From Sthenelais limicola (Eukaryota > Annelida > Polychaeta > Phyllodocida > Sigalionidae): DNA of 64,000 nt. The position numbers and the translations under genes were made by a program. The notes under the pieces were generated by a model. It was not told the origin of the DNA. It was given only the letters and a program-made list of their open reading frames with translations, and ran no database searches. Each line of letters starts with the position of its first letter. The stretch's first letter is position 1. The stretch is taken from assembly GCA_942159475.1 (NCBI GenBank), contig OW804094.1, forward strand, positions 50,588,966-50,652,965, in the 5' to 3' direction. Below are positions 21,947-33,614 of the stretch, piece by piece.

Positions 21947-22207
21947 CATTTATGTGCTATACATCTCGTTCCAATCACATGGTGTTTTCCCTATCTCCGC
22001 TAACTCATAAAGTAATGCCGGCCAACTCCACTATTAACATTATTCCAATGCATGTCCACATTCGCGGACATTGGGTTTAGCCACTGTATGGGTCCCGTGT
22101 GCACTTGCCTACTGCGCAACTCGTCCGCGCATGACGTCCGACCAGCGAGGAAGCCACACGTCTTTAGAATAGGAGTAGAATGAAGCCTGCTGCTGTCAGC
22201 ATTGGGA

Positions 22208-22272
22208 ACTAGCTACGTGGCAAAGCGTCTGGCTCCCACACCACAGGTCGCGTGTTCAAATCCAGAAAGTGT
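22208..22272 (+). other. tRNA-like sequence (possible SINE head)
   Basis: The segment has a box A-like GTGGCAAAGCGTCTGG and, about 45 bases later, a box B-like GTTCAAATCC, with GTCTGGCTCCCACACCACAG in anticodon-arm position. The acceptor stem does not pair cleanly, so a functional tRNA is unlikely. A degenerate tRNA-derived SINE head or tRNA pseudogene is more probable. Confidence 0.35.
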
Positions 22273-23035
22273 AGACCGCTTGAAAGGATTGTTATTTTAA
22301 TTATATTTCTCAAGATCTGTACGCCTATTATTGTTTTTATTGTTTTTATATATACAAATGAAGCATCGTCGTGAAAACGGCCCTCGCAAACCAACCGGGA
22401 ATCCCGATTACTAAACTATTTCTAGCTGCTTACTGGCATGGCTTCGACTGTTCTCGCCTCCAGACGTTTTGCTTTGAGTTTGTCTGCTCAGGTCGTATGG
22501 GTTCAACCAACCCAACGACCAGCAGACACTAAGATTTCAGCAGAAGAATCTATATTTCGTTACCTTTTTAATGGAATAATCACGGAGTTTCTACCTTGAA
22601 TATGACAGCCAAATTCCGTCATTGTTTTTCTCCTGGACATGCAGGTTTTTTTTTCGCTATGACGTCATAGCCGTAGATCACATGATAGCTCTTGGCTGTT
22701 TGATACTCCTTCCCTACCGATGTCCCATCAACCTTATAGCTTCCCATCGATTTGTTTTCTTATTTTGTTATGGTTGACTGCACTCGCTTCAAATCTTCGG
22801 TAAGCGATAACTTTGTATTTTATCAGTAAATGACACATGTTCCCGTTTGGACCTTGCTACCCTTGACTGACTCTAGCTTCTGGGATCGGTTAGAAAGTTC
22901 CCGAAAAATAAAAAGCACTGAAACAGGCCTTCGGAAGACAGTGTCGGTACATAGTCGTTTATCCTCTCGGGAGGTCAACCGGTCACGTGACTTGATAATC
23001 ATAGCAAAGCTATTCGTACCGAATAGCGGTCGGTT
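22270..23035 (-). repeat. X family, right arm of a long inverted repeat
   Basis: The reverse complement of the left arm, with indels. The arms enclose about 1.25 kb (21017-22269). No transposase frame is seen inside. Confidence 0.75.
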
Positions 23036-23384
23036 GTGCTCGTCCAGGCCATGGCCACTGACATTTTTTTCCACCACTTGTGTTTTGCTCGCCGATCTTT
23101 CACGCATAGCATCATAGGTAGTAGTCTGATCAGGTCCGTCATGGTCTCGCTTGAAAGGCCTATAAACCAGCTACAAGAGGTGTTTTTTTCTGTTTTTCTC
23201 TAGCTGTATTTGCTACTGAACTACAAGGAGAAATGATCAGGCACCTTCCAAACTTGTCATGCCTTACATAAACATGCATTAAGCGCGATATCCACTTGCA
23301 CGATAATCGGTCACCTAGCGGTCACCGACAATCGCGCAAGTGGATACCGGGGACCGACAATCGGTCACCTGGTGCATTTTGTCA

Positions 23385-23485
23385 GTGACGTTTGTCGGTG
23401 ACCCCTCCTGACAAAGTTAGAATCTTCTAAATAGTTAGAATCTTCTAACTTTGTCGGGAGGGGTCACCGACAATCGGTCCCTCCT
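23385..23485. repeat. Inverted repeat around TTAGAATCTTCTAA
   Basis: GTCGGTGACCCCTCCTGACAAAG...TTAGAATCTTCTAA is followed, after a few bases, by its complement TTAGAATCTTCTAACTTTGTCGGGAGGGGTCACCGAC. The stem is roughly 40 bp with isolated mismatches. Confidence 0.8.
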
Positions 23486-23970
23486 GCAATTTTTTTGATT
23501 TTTTTTTTGGCTGGTATGGCCATATCGATGTTGATTATGATTGGGAAACACCTCAATTACATTTGCATTGACGTTTTAGTTCATTTCCACATTAATTTTG
23601 TCACTATTTGGGGTTGATTATATTTCATATTGGTCTTTTTAAGGCATTTTTCCGCATTTTTTCAATTATTTAACTTAATATTTCTTTAATTAGATATACC
23701 GAATATAGGTTTTAATATATTTAATTCCATACATAATAATTATGAGTAATTCTCCCAATCGAGCATCATTTGGTTTTCCAGCCTAGGGTGTTCCTCCTAT
23801 CTCTATCGGAGTATCATCATAGGGGTCTGGCCAGGCTATGTTTATAAACTCTCTTTGTTATAATAAGGACTAACAAATTATAATGATGAATATCAAAACA
23901 AATGCGGGTAATTTCCGGCGTTAAAAACTGAGATCATCTAAAAGATGAGACACTTTTAAATTGTATACTC

Positions 23971-24210
23971 TGTTATGTAGTTGTGTAGTGTTCTTCACTA
24001 CAACCCAGTTCTCTTAGCAAAGAATAAAGACAAAAGAGTGATTTCCACACCGTTCTCTGTTTTATTCAATCACAACTAGCAGGTATGAGGAATGCGTTAT
24101 CCGAAATACTCTGGTTCCTATAGCATGAGGAGTGTATTACCCGAAATACTCAGTTCCTGTCCGAAGTTGGCTCTCGGACCTGTACACCAATCCAGGTACA
24201 CAGTACCACA
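23971..24210 (+). repeat. Candidate LTR with adjacent primer-binding site
   Basis: A TG...CA stretch (TGTTATGTAG to GTACCACA) is followed directly by TGGTGTCAGAAAGTAG at 24211, a form typical of LTR-element primer-binding sites. It contains a GAGGA(A/G)TG(C/T)(G/A)TTA(T/C)CCGAAATACTC duplication near 24085-24150. No second LTR and no pol were found, so this would be a truncated or solo 5' end. The short frame after it is not recognisable as Gag. Confidence 0.4.
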
Positions 24211-24775
24211 TGGTGTCAGAAAGTAGTTATGAGGAAGTACAAATCTTAAAAAGATTAAGTAATACAGACAGTAACACGGGCACTAGGGCCAAAGTTTCTT
24301 TAACATTATGGTTGACTCAGAAATACCGTAATATGTTGCTAGAGATTATAAGAGCTAGAAGTGCGCGTGACTTCTATACCCAGTAAATGTATAGAGAAAT
24401 GACCAATAGTGGTAGCTCCACCTGGTGCTTCGGAGAAGAACTAACCATTACCACTACAGTTGTAGTTAATTTATAAAATCTCTAATATCCCATAACAATG
24501 AGGATATTAATGAGATCTATCTGATCAATGAGTCTTCATCCAATTGTAATTAGGAGACTTGGTCTCAACGAAACAAAATGTTATATTAAAGCTTATGTAT
24601 TCTTATAAATCTTAACTGTCCATACCAAATGTATGAGTCTAAAAACAAATTAAAAGGATCCACATGTATTAATACAATATGCCAGCGGAAGCCTGGGAAG
24701 AGCAACAGAGCGTTGAAAGGCTAAATCCAATTTCTTTTCATATATTGTAACTGTCTATTGAGAAATAAAAATCTT

Positions 24776-24780
<5 letters not shown>

Positions 24781-24806
<26 letters not shown>
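24781..24806. repeat. (TA)n microsatellite
   Basis: An uninterrupted run of TA dinucleotides within the TIR-bounded element. Confidence 0.9.
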
Positions 24807-24808
<2 letters not shown>

Positions 24809-25189
24809 ACCATTTGGTCGTTATTTGATCCTAAAATCGTCTTTTGCATATTTGAATGGAAAAAACGATATATTTTTCAATAGTTTCATCGTATCCGCCC
24901 ACCCGAAATACATCAGAAATACCCCCTATTTACTTAGATTTTCCTAAGAATTTGTGCATGGGGGTCTAAAATGGATTTTAGGGCCTTAAAAATGAAGAAA
25001 AATTAGGGAAGACCCAATAAAATGCTGGAAATAAATAGAAATGTTTAGTCAAACATAGTTTAAACTTATTTTACCATTGCGCCTTGACCTTAGCTACTAT
25101 ATGATCTCTATTTTATTTGTTTCGAATGGCTCTAAATCACAACTAAAATACAATATAAATGCCTGGTACACGATTATCATACAAGTGGA

Positions 25190-25500
25190 TACCAGTGACC
25201 GACAATCGGTCACCCCTATGTGACCGATTGTCGGTGACATTTTTGTAAGTAAATACCGGGAACCGATGAAGGTGACCGGGAACCGATGAAGGTGACCGAC
25301 GATGGCAGGGAACCGATTGTCGGTCACCTTTGGACACTTTTGTCGGTGGTCGGTTGACAGCTAAGACGATCGGTCACCCCTATGTGACCGATTGTCGGTG
25401 ACATTTTTGTCTTGTAAGTAAATACCGGGAACTGACGAAGGTGACCGACGATGGCAGGGAACCGATTGTCGGTCACCTTTGGACACTTTTGTCGGTGGCT
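25190..25500. repeat. Two-unit repeat of ACCGACAATCGGTCACC motifs
   Basis: The block GATCGGTCACCCCTATGTGA...TTTGTCGGTGG occurs twice (about 25200-25350 and 25367-25495). Within it GACCGATTGTCGGTGAC and its complement alternate, so either strand can fold on itself. Confidence 0.8.
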
Positions 25501-25960
25501 CAATATCGGAAATGATATCGGTCTGATATCGGCTCAATATCAGAACTGATATCGGAAATTATATTATCGGTCTGATATCGGCTCAATATCAGAACTGATA
25601 TCGGAAAATTATATCGGTCTGATATCGGCTCAATATCAGAACTGATATTGGAAAATTATATCGGTCTGATATCGGCTCAATATCAGAACTGATATCGGAA
25701 AATTATATCAGTGTGATATCGATCGATATCAGAATTGATATCAGAAATAATATCGGTATGATATCGGCTCATTATCAGAAACTGATATCAAAAATAGTAT
25801 TGGTCTGATATCGGCCCGATATCAGATCTGATATCAGATCTGATATCGGGCCGACCGAATTTGAGGGTGCAGTCTGATATCGATCGATATCAGATCTGAT
25901 ATCGGGCCGATGGAGTGTCTGATATCGGGCCGATATCAAGGTGATATCGGGTTTCTTGGT
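25500..25960. repeat. GATATC-rich satellite
   Basis: About 56-60-bp units of the form GATATCGGTCTGATATCGGC followed by TCAATATCAGAACTGATATCGGAAAATTAT are repeated at least five times between 25500 and 25800, then degenerate into shorter GATATCGGGCCGATATCAG palindromes. No coding potential is credible; the minus-strand frame 25775-26164 simply reads through it. Confidence 0.85.
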
Positions 25961-25999
25961 GGGTGGTTGACAGCTAGTAAGTGGATATCGCACTTTAAC

Positions 26000-27080
26000 T
26001 TTAAGCAGCAACGCGTCAACGCACGGCATTCCGCGGAAACAACATATATGCATTTCGTGTAAATGACTAGAATCACAGCGAAACAAGCTTTTCAAAAAAG
26101 TATAACACTTTATATATGTTTGATTGTAGTGGCATACAGGCGCGTTTTTATCAAGGGAGTACAAGAAAAGTTTTCATAACATTATAGTTCAGTTGCAGAA
26201 GGTGAACCAGTTGACCTAGCCTCTTTTGCTCTCTCAGCAAAACTCATACAGGGCCGGCAGGGTCATACCTGTTCTCCATACCCACTAGGTAGCAGCATGG
26301 GGGGGGGGGGGGGTGACCTAAGGGTAAGGCTTTTGCATTACTTCCAATTCCTTGGTTTGCAGTGGCTTAATTTAAAATTTTAAATGGCTAAAGAAATATT
26401 TCGTTAGAAATGATTTAATCTGACATTGTGTTTATTGGGATAACTTGTTCAGTCTGGAGATTTCGTTAGTCCTTTTATACAAACATACTACAATACTTAA
26501 TATTAACGGCCACACCACACTGGGCTCATTTTACATAAAATTGCATTTCCTTAATTTAATTAAAACAATTAGAAAAAAATGTTTCTGGACTGCTCGAATT
26601 AAGGGTATTTTGTAGCAATGAATTGTATTTTTATTGCATTATTCATTAATGTGATCATCAACACCAAATATTATGGAAGACACCCTTAGGCCCTAAGTGT
26701 TTGTCTGCATGTTGCATGGGGCTTATTGGCCACATGCAACTGCAGACAGAATTAAGGATAACATCCCAAAACCCCCGTTTCATGTGCCTTTCGGCACAAA
26801 ATTGGTTCCAGCTTCAATGCAATGCATAGGCCTATGCCTACACTGTCAGTCCCAGTGCAGCCAGGAACACAGCATGAAGGGGTTAGCAAAACCCATTTTA
26901 CAGAGAAGAACGAGTGCACAGATAGGCTAGTATTTGTAAGGTTTCCTATTACAATAGGCTACCCTAATGATGGGCACATCCTCCCCAGGGGTAGAAAACG
27001 TGTAGGCCTAGTGAAACGCCTAGCCCAGGAAAATTAACTAATAGCCTAAGTAATATGACTTAAACGGAAAAACACTAGGC
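26000..27080. other. Non-coding, AT-rich with a poly-G run
   Basis: A run of about fifteen G residues lies at 26299-26313. No gene is supported; the 77-residue plus frame at 26697-26930 has no recognisable features. Confidence 0.4.
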
Positions 27081-27089
27081 CTACCTAGT

Positions 27090-27305
27090 AGGCACATTCC
27101 GGATTGGCCGCCGACCTGGGCCAATTTTCCCGAAATAGGATGCCAGTTTACTGAGAAAAAGGCTAATCAGGAATATGGTTAGGTACATTAGGAAAAGTAT
27201 TACTAAAATTCTGTACATTTGGGTTATATGTATAAATGGCTTTCCATAAAAATCACAGGCCCGTAGTAGGCCTAAGATCTTTAAAAAATTATTATTATAT
27301 TTCAT
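27090..27305 (-). repeat. Diverged dispersed repeat, copy 1
   Basis: It shares TTGGCCGCC(G/T)..., GCCAGTTTACTGAG, AAGGCTAATCAGGAATATGG, TTACATTAGG and a GTATAAATGGCTTTCCATA-like end with 33615-33800. Fragments of the same end occur inverted at 11175-11215. It is an unidentified interspersed family. Confidence 0.6.
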
Positions 27306-27810
27306 AACTTAGTAGGCTACCTGAGCATTCTAAGCATATAATTATGAACAATAATTGTGGAAAATATTTTACAAAATGGTCAGAAAACTTTACCCTGGTG
27401 CTATATTCTAGCCTTTTAAATTTTAAATACAGTTTAAATGGCATGTATCGTAACATCTATGCAGGAAAGACAATTCATCCTATAAACTTGTCTTTATACT
27501 AAATGAATCAGCATTACAGAGAATTTTGAACCATCAAAATCCCGTGAGAAATGGTGAACAATACCCAAATCGAATATCAAATGTGATGTCCCTTCTGAAA
27601 TGTCTCTTTTCCCTCTCCCCTCCTCGACCCTGTTTCTCTGGTGAAAAAAATGGAACAATATCTTCATTATTTTGAATGTTAGACTTGCTAAATTTAATTG
27701 GATATCTATTTGAAAACAGAAGTAATGAGGATTTAATATTATTTTTAAAAAGAATTTATATATTCATTGAGGAGTAATGTGTGGACGGGTACATTCTTTC
27801 CCTGAGAGAG

Positions 27811-27850
<40 letters not shown>

Positions 27851-28130
27851 AGAGAGAGAGGGAGGGAGAGAGAGGGAGAGGGAGGGACAGAGAGGGGGAG
27901 GGAGGGACAGAGAGAGAGAGGGAGGGACAGAGAGAGAGGGAGGGACAGAGAAAGAGAGAGGGGGAGGGGGGACAGAGAGGGAGAGGGAGGGACAGCGAGG
28001 GGGAGGGAGGGACAGAGAGTGAGAGAGGGGGAGGGAGAGACAGAGAGAGGGGGGGGGGAGGGAGGGACAGAGAGAGAGGGAGGGAGAGAGAGGGAGGGCG
28101 AGGGAGGGACAGAGAGAGAGAGGGGGGGGG
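27811..28130. repeat. GA-rich minisatellite (purine tract)
   Basis: About 320 bases are almost purely A and G on the plus strand, built from GAGAGAGAGGGAGGGACAGA-type units. A mirror-like purine tract of this size can adopt triplex (H-DNA) structure. Frames across it on both strands are by-products of the repeat. Confidence 0.9.
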
Positions 28131-28454
28131 GCAATTCCTCCCAACCTGACATCAAAACCTCCCGCCAAAAGGCCCAAATTATGAAATCAAAAACATGCCC
28201 TAACTACCAGTATACAAATCCCTGGTCACAGATTTATTTTACAATTTCAGTTCAAGTTTTCTCAAGAACCCAACTCAAATTACAATTTATGGCCGTTGTG
28301 GTGACAGTGGTTCTTGTGGGGCAGGACGATAATGTCTTTTCCATGCCCATGTACATTAGCCCGAGAGGTTCAGACTCTATCGCTCAAGAGTTTGGTTTGT
28401 CGCTCATTAGTCCAGGGCCTTATGGCCAAAAATTGGCCAAAAATAAAATTTCAT

Positions 28455-29239
28455 GTTTATTTTATTTTTAGAGTTGAATTCTATAGTTCAGGAGGTGCTG
28501 AAAATGATGAGATTGGGCGCCATTTTTTATTTCCAATATTTCGGCCATTCTGGGCCCTATTTATGCAAATTAGCTGAAATCTGATTGGCTGAGAATCAGT
28601 GAATTTGAAAGATATTTTGATTTTGATGACACCTACCCCCACTAAATCAACCTCAAGGAATTCAATGGTATCCTTGAAATTGTTCTATCTGCCTTGGTTG
28701 CTTAGCAACGAGGCATTTCCATGGTCACAAAAGCAATAGATCTACTAAGGGGGATGAGCCCCTTGTGGTCAATCCAATTGAAAAATAGCATTTTAAAAGC
28801 AATCACATGTCTGAATTAATCCCAATGAGTGAAATGGAATTGTTGTAATTTATCTATGTACATATTAGTCACTTAGCAACATATCCCATCCATAGTTACC
28901 ATTAGTAAACAGTTGTGGAAATTGGTGCAGCAATTAGCTCCTCATGAGTAGGGTATTGGTTAAGTATCTATAAAATCGCATCACTCCTGTAGAATAAAAT
29001 TTCTTTTTTATTTTATTTTTAGAGTTGAATTCTATAGTTCAGGAGGTGCTGAAAAAGATGAGATTGGGCGGCATTTTTTATATTCAATATTTCGGCCATT
29101 TTGGGCCCAACTTATGCAAATTAGCTGAAATCTGATTGACTGAAAAGGAATCATCCCATATCTATGTGTGTTTTAGAGATATTATCATTTTAATGGCACC
29201 TACCCCCACTAAATCGACCCCAAGGAATTCAATGATATC
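28455..29239 (+). repeat. Pair of direct repeats (218 and 235 bp)
   Basis: 28455-28672 and 29005-29239 share TTTTATTTTTAGAGTTGAAT, TCTATAGTTCAGGAGGTGCTG, TTCGGCCATT(C/T)TGGGCCC, TTATGCAAATTAGCTGAAAT and CACCTACCCCCACTAAATC. They may be two ends or two copies of one family. Confidence 0.75.
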
Positions 29240-29489
29240 TACACATACCGGGCATCCCCTGAAGAGTACATGTTATCTGACATCTCACTGTGGCTACTAA
29301 AATGGACACAAGCCCATGATACTCAGTAAGTACATACGAAATATGTGTGGTAATGCATACAGGCTCTAAAATCAATGATAAAAACTGAATGTAATCTATC
29401 ATAAAAATTTTGAATAAAAATATATAGGTGTTGAGAACATAAAAAAATAAAAGTTTCTATATCTCATATTCAACGTTCCAACATGTCAG

Positions 29490-29965
29490 TGTAAATGACC
29501 TTAAATGACCTTGAAACTGCAAAATGACTTTGGAAATGGATTCCTCATATTTGAAAACATACATAATTTGGTATTATACATTGATATTTTGCCAACAGGC
29601 ACTGAGAAATAACATAGTCTTGTAAACTGGTAGCAGCCATATTGGATTTTGACCTTGAAAATGACCTTAAATGACTTTGAAACAGATAGGTAACTTTGGA
29701 AATTGATTCCACACCCATTAAAACATAGACAAACTGGTATTATATGTGAATATAGTGCTAAAAGGAACTGAGGGGCGATTCTTGTATCCCAGCGGCAGCC
29801 ATATTGGATTTTGGCCTTGAAATTGATCTTGAAACAAAATGATAAGATCAGAAATGGATTCCCTGTGCCTTAAAACATACACAAAGAGGTATTACACATG
29901 AATTTAGTGCTATTAGAAGCTGAGATATGACATTCCTGTTACCTGGTGGCAGCCATATTGGTTTT
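29490..29965 (+). repeat. Imperfect tandem repeat with GCAGCCATATTGGATTTTG
   Basis: Three units of roughly 150-160 bp each contain ACCTTGAAA...TGAC, TTAAAACATA(G/C)ACAAA...GGTATTA, and end in GGCAGCCATATTGG. They are diverged by numerous substitutions. Confidence 0.7.
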
Positions 29966-30194
29966 TGCACATACCGGCCACCAGGGGGCTACCCCAATTT
30001 GTATGCGGTGGTTTTTGGAAACCTTATGCCCATACCTAACACCACACCAAATTTAAAAAATTTTCACCAAGTGCTCGATTTTTCTGAGTATCCTCCCAGC
30101 TAGAGAGAGACAGAGAAAAGAGACAGAAAGGCCCTTTAAGGTCTGTTTTGTCCCCAATCTGAAAGGATATAAACGTGAAATAGGAAAAATCAAA

Positions 30195-30360
30195 AATATC
30201 CAAGACTTTTCTTTTTGGAATATCCAACACCTTTTTGTCAACTTTCTTTTTCTTTTTGCCAATATCCTTTTCCTTTTTGGAATATCTTTTTCTTTTTGGA
30301 ATATCCTTTTCCTTTTCCGAATATCCACTCCTTTTCCAAATATCCACTCCTTTTCACCCA
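30195..30360. repeat. (CTTTTTGGAATATC)n-like low-complexity array
   Basis: Alternating TCCTTTTCCTTTTTGGAATA-type units produce lysine- and isoleucine-rich frames on the minus strand. These are by-products of the repeat. Confidence 0.8.
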
Positions 30361-32684
30361 AATGTACTATGATGTATTCCTACGGCATCTCCTCATGACC
30401 TCCTATAGGGGAGTCCTGTGTTACCGGTGGCGGCGCCGTCGGCGGTAAAACGAACTACGGTTGGCGGCCATTGGGGGACATGAGTCAATACACACATCAG
30501 TGTTATAGCATTGCGGGAGTGTGGCTTTGAGAGTTACTTATGACGAAAAGACTCAAAAATACATGAAATATCTGTTTTACATAAACAAAATCTTTCAGGC
30601 ATATAGACATAGCTATAAACTTTCGAAAATTGTATCTGATAGTCTTATACAAGTATATGAGCTTGTGTGGTTGTAAGTTTGGTGTACATATAGGCCTACC
30701 ATCGAGAATTGACTTTCCTTGCAATGATATTTGTCATACATGATGTATACAAATGGTATCATATTTTATGTAAATCATCAAAAATTGATACCCCACTTCT
30801 ATTGTATCATCCCATTAGTATAATAGTGTTCCGTCATAATTTATATATTATTTCCTTCCATTTCGAGCCAAACAGTTATAAATACTATATAAATTCCCTC
30901 TGTTTTTGCCGACATTCAATGCCCATATGCATCTAGCATTGAGTAAAACGGGAGCCAGTTGGATACCAAGCTATTTCTTTGTAAATGACTAAATATCCGT
31001 AGTAACTATTTTTTCACCATAAGTATTAAACTTAGACACTTGATAGTTTGTCTGCTCCTCCCCCCCCCCCCCTCCACCCCGCATCGCTTCTGTCATTCTT
31101 GATGTATACGATAACACTTGAAGTGTATATATGTGTATGTATCCCCTAATCTATCCTTGTAATATCCCTTACATGTGCAAGCGCATTTTGCGCGACATAA
31201 TGGAAAATACCATATCATAACGATTGTGTAATTGTATAAAAGTTTTCTCCGTATAGTAAAACTGATAGTAGAAGTTGGATTCATCCATCTCACCTCGATT
31301 ATTGAGAATTGTAAATATTTTAGACAGGTACCTTTTTCACCACATTATTTCTTACCTCATACATCATCTCCTTCATCATCTTTCACATAATCATGTATGT
31401 TTCTTGTTTTTTGTTTGAGAGAGCGTAATTTGGCTTTGTAGAAGAAACTAGAAGACACAGTAGGTTGTAGAGAAAATAGTTATATTTCCAAATGAATGTA
31501 TAATGAGTAGATTACCTCGATGTGCCAAAGAAAGTAGCAGGGCGCTACGAAAATCACCCCTATAGGGTGAGCGTGCTAAAAATGTAAATGTAAGCCTGAA
31601 TAAAAATTATGTTCCAAAAAAAAAAAAATAGTTTAAAGAGGGTAGCCGGTGAGTGAGTGAGTGAGTGAAGCGCTGACCCGGCCGCGGTCACCAGCTTGTT
31701 TGTCTCCTAGCAACCATTGGCCCCTCTGAAATCAGTCATGCATACACGGCCGGCATGGATACATAGTGGGCCTATACACATGCCTAGTACAACATGTTAC
31801 GTAATACTGAGCCACCACTTGTTTATGTTGTGGCCTGGGACCGACGCAACCCATGTTTAAATGGGAAGTTGGGATCTCAGTGATTCCTTTAGTAACCCTT
31901 TATTTAACTGTTCCTAGAGTATTATTTCAAGAAATAAGCATTAGTTGTCAATTCACTTTTGGGCAATTTGATCTGTATTGTAATGAAATAGGTACTTAAT
32001 TAAGGAACTATTTTTCTGGTGGATTGATATGAAGTGGTGGGTTGAGCTGTGTGGGAATATTCAGCAAAAGAAGATCCCAATTGACTAGCTCCAAGTCCTT
32101 TAGGTCTATTTAAAAAAGATGAATTAGCCAGCATAATTACTCATACGTTTCATTTCTTCTTAAAGAATATTTATTTTAAGAAGTGATATGAATGAATGCC
32201 CCCAAATTTGCAGGTGGGTGTTGGTAAATTACATTTTATCAGATCATTTCATATATTCTAAATTACAAAAATAAACATGGTGTACAAGTCTACCCAAGTA
32301 GGACTGATGTTTCCTTTGGTATGGGTCGAAAAGTAGTGTACCAGGGAAGACACCAACAGAAAAGATGACCAAATCTAGACATAGGTATCAGAGCATCCAG
32401 ACATGGCTTTTCATGTAGAGGAAATAGGACATACAATAGGAGACATAGGAAAAAGGTGCAGTGACATACTTTTCTGTGGTGATTATCTAAGGGAAATAGT
32501 GGAAAAGGAGGCTGACATGGAGAAATCGCCACAGACATGGAACTTTTTGATCTGGAAATAGTCAAATCTGCTCGAACATAGGAAGTTAGCAGTTGGAAAA
32601 GAATTTGTAATAGGAGAAATAGCTTGTACCACAGAGGAAAAGTCTGTACGGATTTCATCATTAGTACATATGTCTACTTTTGGA
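30361..32684. other. Long stretch with no recognised gene
   Basis: Only short frames without domains. There is a C-run at about 31059-31071, an A-run at about 31617-31628 and a (GTGA)n run near 31650. Confidence 0.35.
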
Positions 32685-32815
32685 CGCAACAAGGTCTTAC
32701 CCAGGACCAGGCACTTTAAGGTCTTACCCAGGACCGGACAAGCCCAAGAAAAAAACAAAAAACAAACAGTAAACTGTAAGCCCAAGAAAAAAAAACAACA
32801 GTAAACTGTTCCTGT
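32685..32815. repeat. Short duplicated units (TAAGGTCTTACCCAGGACC)
   Basis: AAGGTCTTACCCAGGACC occurs at about 32690 and 32717, and again in a single copy near 33243. AGCCCAAGAAAAAAA...CAGTAAACTG is also duplicated. The AGAGACAGAGAAAAGAGACAGAAAGGC-type text near 30103 and 33206 belongs to the same family. Confidence 0.6.
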
Positions 32816-32918
32816 GATCTGAAGGTATTACAATGGTATATATCCGGGCACAACTGTGACATATTTCCATCCATATTGAAATGCTGTGACATATTACTGT
32901 TATATATTTCCTTTTTAG

Positions 32919-32989
32919 AAGTTGATAGATATGACGACTACTGGTACCTGGGGGAGGAACAGGAGGTAGTTGGAGAGGAACAGTTTCAG
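32919..32989 (+). CDS. Possible orphan exon (71 bp)
   Basis: A strong acceptor (TTATATATTTCCTTTTTAG) precedes and a donor (CAG|GTAAAC) follows a 71-bp segment. It is open in the frame reading VDRYDDYWYLGEEQEVV and GEEQFQ. The peptide is acidic and coding-like, but I do not recognise the family and found no partner exon nearby. It could be a chance combination. Confidence 0.3.
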
Positions 32990-33069
32990 GTAAACTTTTT
33001 ATACCAATGGCCAGTGTCAAAACAAGTAATTAACCAATTCAAATGGCCTACAACTAAAGATGAACTGAT

Positions 33070-33250
33070 TGTAAACAAAGGAGTGAGTGAGTGAGATTGG
33101 TTGCTTTACGCCCTTATCAACACTTTTAAGTGTTATATCAAGGGCGGGAGAGCTGAGAGGGAGGCAGTTTATGATCATACTCAGGAAATAGAGATAGAGA
33201 AGAAGGGAGACAGAGACAGAGAAAAGAGACAGAAAGGCACTTTAAGGTCT
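33070..33250 (+). repeat. GAGTGAGTGAG-headed interspersed repeat
   Basis: GAGTGAGTGAG is followed by TTGCTTTACGCCCTTATCAA and TGTTATATCAAGGGCGGGAG. Similar GTGAGTGAG...TTTACGCC...ATATCA(A/C)GG(C/G)GGG repeats are, to my knowledge, widespread in marine lophotrochozoan genomes. I cannot verify the family here. Confidence 0.45.
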
Positions 33251-33614
33251 TACCCAGGACTCGGTAAACAAAGGAGATATTATAGCAGTCCTTCCTAAAC
33301 CAAAAGTATCTGGGTAAAAAAAGGAGTTGGTATATCCTCCAAGATGAAGAGTATGCAGATGTGGAGACATTTTATCTACTCAACCGGAGTGGGAGAAAAT
33401 AGATTTTCATGATGTTCATGATGTTTTCTGGGCTTATTTTAGCATGTAAACAAGTGTTAAAGATTAATCAAAAGATAGTTCTAGCTTTGGATGATTTGGT
33501 GTTAATTGGCTGATGTTTAAATATCTTGTCAACTGTGGCGTCTGGCTGGAAGTTTAGCAGGTTCGAAAAAGATCAGCCTAACATAATAAAGTATGTCCTA
33601 TTTCGTCAGAGTCA

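Larger units (their letters stand above)
23283..25994. mobile_element. TIR-bounded element rich in self-complementary motifs
   Basis: The left end is GCGCGATATCCACTTGC and the right end inverted is AGTGCGATATCCACTTAC. TTAA lies on the outside of both (23279-23282, 25995-25998), which would fit a TTAA-specific (piggyBac-type) insertion. Subterminal regions are full of ACCGACAATCGGT and GATATC motifs. No transposase frame is present. The central part may hold a separate LTR remnant. Confidence 0.5.

Noticed and set aside
22208..22272. Functional tRNA gene
   Set aside because: Acceptor stem halves do not pair convincingly; only box-like motifs are present.
23283..25960. CRISPR-like array of regularly spaced palindromic repeats
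   Set aside because: The genome is eukaryotic, spacers are not unique, and no cas genes occur; it is satellite/TIR sequence.
25775..26164. 129-residue minus-strand frame
   Set aside because: Half of it is the translated GATATC satellite; no independent support.
27745..28177. Long open frames on both strands across the GA tract (120-140 residues)
   Set aside because: They exist only because a purine tract contains no stop codons; translations are pure Ser/Pro/Leu or Arg/Glu/Gly repeats.
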